A stretch of 36,625 bases of DNA from Candidatus Woesearchaeota archaeon. Its GTDB lineage: Archaea > Nanobdellota > Nanobdellia > Woesearchaeales > DSVV01. Positions 16,431 through 26,400 of the stretch are shown piece by piece. The notes under the pieces were generated by a model. It was not told the DNA's origin, ran no database searches, and was given only the letters and a program-made list of their open reading frames with translations. Location of the stretch: positions 1 to 36,625 of the forward strand of contig JACRKF010000053.1 in the NCBI GenBank assembly GCA_016219865.1, written 5' to 3'. Both the position numbers and the translations under genes were made by a program. The first letter of the stretch is position 1. Every line of letters starts with the position of its first letter.

Positions 16431-17792
16431 ATTTTATTATTATGGCGACAGCATTCGAAGTTTAATAGTGATAATGATAAACAAGTACCTGCTATCAGAT
16501 ATCAAACCTCACTTTATCTAAAATAAAGATAAAAATATATAATTTTTAATAATGAACTGTAAATATCATAAAAATAATGGTGCCTATTAGATATATACAT
16601 AGAAATAGATATTAGTATATAGACTTAATAAAAAATACTTTATAGAAGATATTCCATAAATTATGCTTTACAATATATATTTTAAAGATTATAAATAAAC
16701 AAAAAAAAAGCGATATAAAGGGAGCTTAAAATATTTAAGAAATAATAGAAAACTAGTGACAACAACAAGATTGAAATATTTAGTCTTAGACTGAATTGTT
16801 TAGACAGAATAAACAAACAAAAATGCAGAGAATGTGATAGAAGATTAAAATATATAAGTGTCTCTAAGAAAAACAATATTTAAGCAAACTTTTTACTAAA
16901 CGTGATAGATAGGTAGCCAAAAACTAATATTTCTGGCTTAAAAAAACGAGTTTTTAAGTAATTCGAGATTATTCCGAATAAGCATAAAAGAGCTAAACCA
17001 GCAATTTCTTAGATTATTCCGAAAAAGAATCTCAATTTCTGCAGAATAAACTAAAGTAGTGCATAATTTCGACAAAAAACACAAAACTAGTTTGAGGGAT
17101 TTTTACTCATAAAGGGGGGTTCATCAACAAGAAGATGGCAAAAGTGAAGAAGTAGAGGGGGTTTAAGGGATAATTCAGGTATTATTCCGACTCCATTTAC
17201 TGATTATAGTTGATCATATATGGGAAAAAGAGATAATAATTGAAAAAATAAGATCAAGAAAAAGAAAGCAACAAGAATGAATAATTTAGTAAAAAACTGA
17301 AAGTTTTAAGCACAAAAATCAAGGCAATTTTACAAAATAGACTTAAAACAAAAAACAATGAGAAAAAAAGTTTTGACGTGCATAATACATTAAACAAAAA
17401 ATAAGCTCTGAATAGATTAATTTAAGCCATTAGGAAAGAAAATAAGAGAATAAGACTAAATATAACTATAAAATCATTAAAAGTGTAAAAAATAAAATAA
17501 TCAGTTAAAGATTAAATATTGTAAGCAGAGATTGATGAAATAACTAAAATGAATAATCTCGACAAAAACAAGACATTATACAAACAAGAGATGTGATTAG
17601 AAAGAGTAGATTATTGAAAAGATAAGAATATGATAGAGATTACTGAGACAAGCGTAAATGATAATAAGTTTTGATAAATTTTCTAAGAAAAGTGAGAGTT
17701 TAAGCTGTTTTTTTGTAGTAGGCACTATCAGGGTAGGAGTTTTTATGATGAAAAAAGATTAAATTTTAATAAGGATTACATTTTCTAGAGAT
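16431..17792. other. Long purine-rich (plus strand) ORF-poor intergenic region with repeated motifs
   Basis: No credible ORF over about 1.36 kb in a gene-dense window; contains AGATTATTCCGAA x2, ATTATTCCGA and ATAATYTCGACAAAAA x2. Confidence 0.7.
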
Positions 17793-18923
17793 ATGAGAAG
17801 AAGAGAATTCTTAACAAAAACATTAGAAGGAATAGCTTTACTTAGTTCTGGATTAATATTAAATAATGATGGCCAACAGAATGAAGGAATTGAGGCTATC
17901 AGCAGTACTAATGATAGAAGAATCAATACACTAGAATCAGCATACCGAAGTACCAGAGAAAAACTAACAGATTCAGGATTAGAAATAATTGAAAGATATA
18001 GCCGAGAGATAGAAAGTGAGAGGATAGTGATTTTCTTACCTGATATGCATCACCCAGTTTTTATAAATGACCAGAGAAAAAGAATAAAACAAGTAGTTAA
18101 TCTGTTCAAAGATAAACCAATTATAGTAGGTTTAGAAGGTTATTATCAAGAATTAACAGCGCAGTTCATACAAAATGCAAAAGTGAGAAAGGAAACATTT
18201 GTTGAAAGTAATAAAGAAGAAACTGTATTAAAAGCAAAAGTGACTGAAATAGGAAACAGTTTTGTAAAATTAATTAAAGAAGATCTGCAAAGAAAAAACA
18301 TTATTAAACTTTTGGCAGAATTCGAAGACATCAGTAAACACGTTCTCACGACAGTCAGACAAAATAAAGGTTATGAAAATCAGATTCATTCTCCTGGTTC
18401 AGCATATCTTTTTGAAGATTATCCAAAAAATATACACTTATTCGGTATTGAAAGTGAGAATATATACAAAGAATGTATGCAGAAATACGCTGAGTATGAT
18501 AATACATTAAAGATGCAATATGTAGAAATTCTCAGAATCAAGACAGCAGAGATGATAGCAAAATACAAGATAGATAAAAATGATAGACGCATAAAAGATA
18601 TTTTATCAATAACAGATGTTCTTGAATCAATGATTAGTGAAAGCTGCAGCAAATTTCAACGTTGTGTAGAGTATAGAAATAGCAGAGATAAAAGTAATTT
18701 CTCAATCAATGTTAGAGATATGAAACAGATGTTTCTAGAATTAGATCTAAAAAGAAATAAAACATGGTCTGAAAGAATAAAAGCTCTTGATAGAAGATAT
18801 AATATTGCCATAGTTATCGGTGGAGTCAAACACATAGAAACAGGATTATATCAAGAGATTACACGAGATAGCAGCATGATAACAATCGATACGCATATTC
18901 AGAGTTACAACCCCAAATTTTAA
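17793..18923 (+). CDS. Predicted Tat-exported TIKI/ChaN/TraB-like protein
   Basis: N-terminus MRRREFLTKTLEGIALLSSGLIL (twin-arginine-like); VIFLPDMHHPVF, PIIVGLEGYYQEL and IAIVIGGVKHIETG fit the TIKI-clan pattern (GLE; GxxH). Confidence 0.5.
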   Translation: MRRREFLTKTLEGIALLSSGLILNNDGQQNEGIEAISSTNDRRINTLESAYRSTREKLTDSGLEIIERYSREIESERIVIFLPDMHHPVFINDQRKRIKQVVNLFKDKPIIVGLEGYYQELTAQFIQNAKVRKETFVESNKEETVLKAKVTEIGNSFVKLIKEDLQRKNIIKLLAEFEDISKHVLTTVRQNKGYENQIHSPGSAYLFEDYPKNIHLFGIESENIYKECMQKYAEYDNTLKMQYVEILRIKTAEMIAKYKIDKNDRRIKDILSITDVLESMISESCSKFQRCVEYRNSRDKSNFSINVRDMKQMFLELDLKRNKTWSERIKALDRRYNIAIVIGGVKHIETGLYQEITRDSSMITIDTHIQSYNPKF

Positions 18924-18980
18924 GATAAATATCCAAAGAAAAAAGAATTGCCTAACACTTGCCCGGATTACCTAAGTTAT

Positions 18981-19011
18981 AATTTTCTGAAAACTTTGTT
19001 TTCAGAAAATT
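18981..19011. terminator. Perfect hairpin between convergent genes (14-bp stem, 3-nt loop)
   Basis: aattttctgaaaac-ttt-gttttcagaaaatt, overlapping the stop codon of the PAC2 gene. Confidence 0.6.
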
Positions 19012-19717
19012 AACCAACATAATTCAACTGCTTTTTCTTTTGATCTTCCTGCATCTCGACTCCTTTTTCCAACATTGCTTTTATCTTTTCTTCAAACTTC
19101 TTTGCTGTCTCAAACAATGGTTTTGGATCAATATTTAAACCAATCAGCTTATCAAGAACAACAATCAATTTTGCAGCTGCTTTTGAGTCAGGCAATTGTG
19201 AGTGTGTATCTGCAAATAATGCAGTGACTTTTGTCCTACTTTTTAATAATAATGCAGATGTTACTCCAATGATGATTCCTTCTTTTAGTTCATCTGCAAT
19301 AGTTGGCAGTTGTTTATTCTCAACAGTACTATAATAAAATGCCCTAGGTTCTGCAACATTTTCAGGAGAACTTACCCCTTCTAATGAAATAATCTCTTTT
19401 GCTTTTGTCTGTTGGCTAACTGTTTCAATTAAATCAGCCACTTTCCATTCAATTCCAGCAGTGCTTAAGATTGAATGTATTATCACAAGATTATATTTTT
19501 TATTGTAATAAATTCCAATAGGATGAATTAATTCTCCACTGTGGATTGTAATTGTAGCAGGCAATTCTTCAAACCAATATTTAGTCAATAATTCACATTC
19601 AAGATGTTCAATAAGATACTCTGTAGCAATAGTACCAACAAGACCAAATCCTGGAAAGCCCTGAATTATGGTTACATTTCTCAGTTTCTTTGATAATTTT
19701 AAATTATTTTTTTGCAT
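19010..19717 (-). CDS. PAC2 family protein (proteasome assembly chaperone-like)
   Basis: IIQGFPGFGLVGTIATEYLIEHL, TIHSGELIHPIGIYYNKKYNLVIIHS, VTALFADTHSQLPDSKAAAKLI. Confidence 0.9.
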   Translation of the reverse strand: MQKNNLKLSKKLRNVTIIQGFPGFGLVGTIATEYLIEHLECELLTKYWFEELPATITIHSGELIHPIGIYYNKKYNLVIIHSILSTAGIEWKVADLIETVSQQTKAKEIISLEGVSSPENVAEPRAFYYSTVENKQLPTIADELKEGIIIGVTSALLLKSRTKVTALFADTHSQLPDSKAAAKLIVVLDKLIGLNIDPKPLFETAKKFEEKIKAMLEKGVEMQEDQKKKQLNYVG

Positions 19718-19732
19718 TTGTACCTACCTCTT

Positions 19733-20056
19733 TTATTTAATTTCAATTATATCTTTAAGTATAGTTGTTGAAAATGCTATCGTTTGTTTCTTTTTTTCAA
19801 ATTCTTTTTTAGTTAAACAAATAAAATCAACAGGATAATCAAGATCCCATTCCATGTGAATTTTAGGTGAACGTTGAAAACTTTTTTTATTCCTAAAAGA
19901 GTCTGAAATTACTATTAAATCTATATCGCTCTGTTTTGTAAACTCTCCCCTTGCAAGAGATCCAAATAATAAGATTTTTTTTACATCATATTTCTTCTTT
20001 ATTCTTTTTTTAAATAAAGAGAGCTGCTTTATTATTTTATTTTCTCTTGCGCCCAT
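19733..20056 (-). CDS. MNT-type minimal nucleotidyltransferase
   Basis: KKILLFGSLARGEFTKQSDIDLIVISD (GSxxRGx..SDIDL); start overlaps the 3' end of the HEPN reading frame. Confidence 0.88.
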   Translation of the reverse strand: MGARENKIIKQLSLFKKRIKKKYDVKKILLFGSLARGEFTKQSDIDLIVISDSFRNKKSFQRSPKIHMEWDLDYPVDFICLTKKEFEKKKQTIAFSTTILKDIIEIK

Positions 20057-20412
20057 TTTAATATTTCCTCCGCAATAGATATAAAATTCTCCGTTTGCTC
20101 CTCTGTATAATTTTCTGCAGGAATTTTCTCAGAGAAATCAGGATACCTTGTTTATATATAAACAGGATTTAATAAAGAACATTTTTGAATAAGTAATAAT
20201 GGAGCATCTACATCTTTTGCTAATCTTAACAAGTCATGTGTTTTTATAAGTTCTCTTAACTCTTGTATCCGCAAAGCCTTCAAAACTTTTTCTGCAGCCT
20301 GATGCGCTAGAAAAACAGCAACATCATACTTCTTACCGGCTAGATTATATTTTGCTGCATCTAAATCAGATAATGCTTGCCTAACCCAGAGTTCAACTTC
20401 TTTTTTAATCAT
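20032..20412 (-). pseudogene. HEPN domain protein interrupted by one in-frame TAA (20152-20154)
   Basis: ELWVRQALSDLDAAKYNLAGKKYDVAVFLAHQAAEKVLKALRIQELRELIKTHDLLRLAK...LLNPVYI*TRYPDFSEKIPAENYTEEQTENFISIAEEILKWAQEKIK*; the same frame continues past the stop with recognisable HEPN sequence. Confidence 0.85.
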
Positions 20413-20475
20413 AGCAATATTATGTAGTATCTAGTTTATATAATTAACTAAAAACGTACGTAATAAGTGTATTCT

Positions 20476-23400
20476 TTATTTCAAATAATTATCCACAACA
20501 TCTTCATGCCATCCGCCTGTAATTAATTTAGCTCTAACCTCTTCTCGTGTCATTCCTCTGTCTAAATAATAGCTGATGAACTGTTTCAATTTCTGTTCAT
20601 AATCAGCAGGCAATACATGATGCAATTGTTCTGTAAAAACTTTTTCAACATCTTCTGCTTTCCATCCTGATGTTTCTAATGTTTGCGTTATTGTTTCTTT
20701 AGCCATTCCAGATTCAAGCTGTTTGTTGATATAAGATTTTAATTGTTGTTCTGATGCCGCATTAATCACAGGCAATTGCCTTGGTTGCTGAAATTGCATC
20801 TGTTGCTGCGGTTGTTTGTATTGCATTGGCTGTTGCCTCATTTGTTGCAGGCCATATTGCTGTGTTGGTTGATTTGCAGCTGTTGCTAATGTTGCGCTGC
20901 CTTTCTTTCGCATAAGTAAAACAACTAATAATACAATCACAAATAATCCGATAATACCATAAACAAGATATTTGCCAACCCCAGATGATGTTTCTTCTTC
21001 AGGTTCTTCTTCATCTTCAATCTCAGTCATATCAGCTTCTTCTTCAAATTCTCCTTCTTCATCTTCTTCAGGATCTGGAGTTGAAAGTGGTTGTGGAACA
21101 AATCCTTTACTTATTGTTATTTCTGGACATGATTTACAATCATCCCCGCCGCAATCTGATTGTTGTTCATCAGAATCTTTTTTATTATTAAAGCAATGAT
21201 TGACTGTTTCAGGATTAGAGATTGCTGAGCATGTTTCATTATATCTCTTTGTGCTGAAACATTCATTCTTTGAGAGACAATCAAGTGTTCTCATTCCTGA
21301 TATGCAGGATTTTGTTGTCAACTGCTGTTTGCAATAAGCATCATCGAAGAATGGAATACATGACGGAGTGCCTTTGCCACCGTCGTTATTATTTGAAGAG
21401 GATGAATCAGCATTTCCAGTGGTACTTGGCGCAGGCAATTTCGCTTGCGGACAATCGCAGACAGCTATTTCATCAGTTGCTTTCAATGTATCTGCTTTTG
21501 ACCAATCTTGTGATTCATAATAATACTTGTGCTTAGCTCCTAATGTAATTTTGTATATTGCATCTTTTCCATCAGTCACAGTTACTGGTATTGTTACATC
21601 GTCAAGACATTGATATCCTGAAATCTTTGTCTGTTCTTCATCTTCATATTCTGCGCCGCATGCTAGATTATTATAGAGCATTACCTGTCCAGTCTTTGTA
21701 TCTTTGATAGGCACTCCTGTAATTTCGTCAAGATATGGTGAAGAGTCATACAATGCAGTCGTTTCACCTTTGCAATTCACTTGAGCAATAGTATTTGTTA
21801 TACAATTAATTTCTGGTGAGTTTATTAATTTCTGATCAATATCCTTATCATCTACAGTAACAACAATCTTCTTAATTCCTTCTGGATCTGTTATATCATA
21901 GACAACAGCATTCGTTTCATAATCATAATACGCAAATCCTTTTGGCGGAGTATTTGCAATGCAAACATTTTGAGCGCAGATTGGAGTAGCTGCTGCGCAA
22001 TCTTTGTCTTCATAACAAACTGGAGCTTGTATTGTTTTTGTTTTTTCATCGCTGAGAGTTCCTTTTGTTACTTTCAGTTTTAGTTCTACTGGGAAGTTTG
22101 ATTTTAATATATCTGTTGCAACGTGCCGTGGAAGATTTTTATCAGCAGATAATTCACTAAATGCAGCTGCGCCATTTGTCCATTTATATTCCCATGTATA
22201 AACTACACCAGCTCCTTTATCATCTGTTCCTTTTTCTTTTGCTAACGCACTAATATGCACTTTATCAGCAGCATCTTTTACTGAAGTTAAATCATAATCA
22301 AAGTCAGCAATTGTTGCTGTGCACTTTGAAGTTACTGTATCACAGAGAGGTTTTGCTGGATCTTTGCAATCGTCTTTTGTTGTGCATTCTGTAACAGATA
22401 ATTCACATACATTATTCTTACAAACACCATTTTCCAGCACTTTGCTGCAATCTACTGTTTCAGGTTCCCAATTACCTCCACTGCATAAATTTTCAGTTAA
22501 TTCTTTTTCATTAACTGAACAAGAATCTTCCTGTTTTTTTCCAGCTTCATCAACAACATAACCTGCAACAAGAAAATTTATTCCTTTTGCTGTATTTTGT
22601 CCACTACCTGACAATAAAGATTTCTCATTTACTGAAACTTTACCTACATCTGTATCCATACATTCTCCTGATTCTACACATAATCCAAACAAACATTTTT
22701 TAGTTTGATCTCCACATTCTTCATCTTTAACACAAAGATTTAATAATTGCTGTTCGTAAACTGTTCCATCTGAACTAGTGCATTTTTTGGTTTCTGTATT
22801 GCACGTTGTTTCATCAGGACAGTTGGTATCATCTGCGCAAGTGATTACTTTACCAGAAGAAAGTTCATTATCATCTGTGGATTGCTTTTCTTCTTCGTAA
22901 TTACTACCAGCGCATTGCTTTGCTGCAGCTAATTGAGCATCTTTTGAATCTTTATCATATTTTTTAATTAGTTCAATATTTTCAATAGCTGCTAATTTAA
23001 TAATCTCAATAAAAGTATTTGCACCATACTTAGGAAATTTATACAATTTTTCAAATGAAGTTTCTGGGCTGAAACAAGAAAATGACGCTTGCAATGAAGC
23101 AGTAAGAGTTGTTGCATCTTTTATTGCTTTTGTAAGTTCAATTGATTTAGTTTTATCAAGCTCATCACCATAGATAACTTTGACTGTATTAAGCCCATCA
23201 CTTGGCAGAGGATTTTCTAGAGCAATTATTTCTCCATCTACTTTTGAATAAAAATAAAGTGGAAAGTTCTTGTATGCATCTTTGTCTCCATACATATAAC
23301 CATCAATGATTGGAGCTGCAAATACTTTTTCTTTTTTGTAATTGTTTATCTCAAGCTTAGCAAAATCCAACAATAGATTGTCTTTGTTTTTGAGTTCTAC

Positions 23401-26400
23401 TTGTATAGGATAATAAAAATGCACAGATGATGGTTTTGTTTCTATTACTTTATTTTGATCAATACCAACAAAATAATTGTTTGATGAAGATTTTACATCA
23501 AAGATATTATCTCCTATCAGTTCATTATTCATAACAACAGACTGAACTTTATTGAGATAAATTGTTGATTTACTTGTTTTTGCATCAAATTTGTTTTCAT
23601 AAACTAACAACAACCCATTATCATCATTAATACCAGTATCAATTGGTGTTAATAGTTCATTGAATGTATTCTTAATGATTGAAACTTTTTTATTCTTTGA
23701 TAATTGCATTGCTTTTTTGACATTGAAAATATTCGATGCAATCAACACATTCTCATTCTCTGATGCCGAGAAACCACCTGCATCTTTTGATCCAAATGTA
23801 TTATCAGTAATGATTAGTTGCTTGTTCTTATTGAGAATTAGGAAAGGATTGAATGTATCAAAATTGAAATTATTCTTGAAAAAATATAAAGTAGTAAAAC
23901 CTTCAAGATGAGCAGTTGCTTTATCATCAAATGTATTTTCTGCAAAATAAAGCTTTGCATCTGGAGATGCTTTGATATTGATATCATTAGTTTCAAATGT
24001 ATTTGCGTGAATAATTGAATTTCCTGTAAATGAATCTGAAGAGATTGAATTTTGCAATACAGAATTCTTAAATGTGTTTTTCTTAATAATCGCATTATCA
24101 GATGCGCCTTTCACTTGAATTGCTGTATTGAAATCTTGGAATGTGCAACCTTCGACGATAATGTTCTTTAAACTATTTATTGTCATTCCAATCTTTTCAG
24201 TATTATCTGCTTTTGGTTTAAATACAACTCCCTCTTGGCAAAGAACATGAATATCATCATTTTGGAATGTAATTGGCGCTGAAAGTTCATATGTTCCAGC
24301 ACAAATTGCTTTTGGTGTTGTTGCATCTGATGACCAATCACTTATTTCTGGCCAATCGGAGATTGTTGTAGTGCTTGGAGTGAAACAGTTAGTTTTATCT
24401 TCTTTCTCTACACATATCCCACCTTTGCATTTCTCAGTCAATAAACAAGGAAATTCCATATATTTTACATCACTATTAGCATCACAATATGCTTCATAGA
24501 CAGTATCTGATTCAGGAACTTCTTGATAGATTTCATTTATGCATTTATCCTCACTTATTATTTCCTGGTTACTATTAGAATCTCCTGTTGTTACCTCACC
24601 ATATACTTTTTGATTCAAACCTTTAATACCAATTGCTTGATTTTGATCTGCATCTGTATCTTTACAAACTTTAATATCTGCAATTTTCTGGCAAGAACAA
24701 TATTTTCCTGCTTCTTCAGTAAAAGGAGCTTGCTTCTGTGATTCATCTTTCAACCAATCAGTTGATTCAAAATAATAACTATTTTGCGGTTTTAATGTTA
24801 TTTTGTATTTTGTAGATTTAGCATCAACTATTTCTATGAGAAAGATAACATTTGCCGTGCTGCATTGATCATTATTTTTGTTGCAGATTCCTAGAAAATA
24901 ATTGGAAGTATAACCAAGTAAACCAATAATTGTTTCTGCTTTGCAATTATTTTGAGTTTGATCATTGCATAAATCAACTTTTTTAAATCCATATTCTTCA
25001 GAAGCAATCACACTTTTGATTCCATCTGCATCAGAAACATCCACTACAATTTTATATTCTTTTTTTATTTTATCATCCCAAAGATATGCTTTTCCTTGTG
25101 CAACTGATATACCAGGCTCAATAACACTAACAGGTGCTGCGCCAGTTAAATCACAGCTTGCTTTTTTATTCTCCGCTTCTGTTTTTATAGAGTCATATGA
25201 GAAGCAATTATCTTTGTTTAAAACATATTTTTCATTAGTATCATCTTTATTTGTATCTGAACTAAGTATTATTTCAGAATCCTCACAAAGTTTATCTCCG
25301 CAGAATTTAACTGTATTAATAGTAGTTAAATCAATTGAATTGCTTGGTACCTCGCCAAATCCAATTGCTTGGTTCGTAGCTTTGTTAGTAATAAGACCAA
25401 CTTGGAGTTTGTTTATCACGAGATTTAATCGTTTTGTTTGCAGATTAACTGATGCTTGGAATGATGGTTTAACTGCATCAGAAGCAGTATCTGCTGCTGC
25501 TTGAGCTTCAACAGTGCAAACATTTGATTTACAATTTCCTTGAGTGCATGAATGAGTAGCATCGCAGTAAGAATCTGCATTGCCTGAAGCATCTACAAAA
25601 TTATTACATTTATTTAATTCCAAATCAGGATTATGCGTTGTATAACTAAAACAATTGTCTTTATTAAGCTCAAACTGTTGACCTTCTAAAAAGACCTCAT
25701 TTGTAGATTTATAATCCATTGTTTCATACTTTAAAGTAATTTTTGCATCAGAACATATTTTATTCCCGCAAAATACATTTTTATCACTTAAATCAAAAGA
25801 TTCAACTGTTTTCGTTTTGAAAATATAAACAGGATCTTGTGATGCACCTATATATGCATACGCAGAAGTAGCATATTGATCTAAAACTACAATTAATTTC
25901 TTTGTGCTAACATCAATAACTGCATCCACTCCGCCTTTGCCTGCTTTATCGCAACTGTCCACTTTATTATCTGAATTTGTGATTAAAAAGTTATAACAAT
26001 TATCATTGTTCAAAGAAAATGTATAACTATTAAAAGGAGGTGAAGTAGAAGATGAATCCGCATATTCAACATCTACTTTTATTTCAGGATAACCACAAAA
26101 ATGTTTGTCACATAACTGCAATAGATCAGATAGTTTTATTTTTTTAATAAATACATCACCATTAGTAGATATAATTGTAGTTTTTTCACCAACAGTAAAA
26201 GTAATCTTATTGATTTGATCATTATACCCAACAGCTAATTCATCTGCTGATGGTGTTGCTGTAACAACTAAGCTCGCACCTGAAAGAGATTCAGTAGTTA
26301 TTTTTTCCCATACCATGTTACTACACTCATACCCGCCATATTTATCGCCATCTACCGCTTTTACACCATCATCATCAAATTTACATCCACAACCTATCCA

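Noticed and set aside
16682-16876. 64-aa hydrophobic minus-strand ORF in the long spacer
   Set aside because: Phe/Leu/Ile-rich composition is what antisense to purine-rich DNA gives; no upstream support.
17114-17169. G-runs as a G-quadruplex or a confident ORB origin element
   Set aside because: Only three runs, widely spaced, and the ORB resemblance is weak; kept only as a caveat in the spacer finding.
19733-20412. HEPN-MNT as an intact toxin-antitoxin system
   Set aside because: The HEPN frame has an in-frame TAA at 20152-20154.
20972-21199. Ser-rich and Leu-rich plus-strand ORFs opposite the 2506-aa gene
   Set aside because: Antisense frames of acidic/Glu-rich coding sequence (ttcttc repeats); low complexity.
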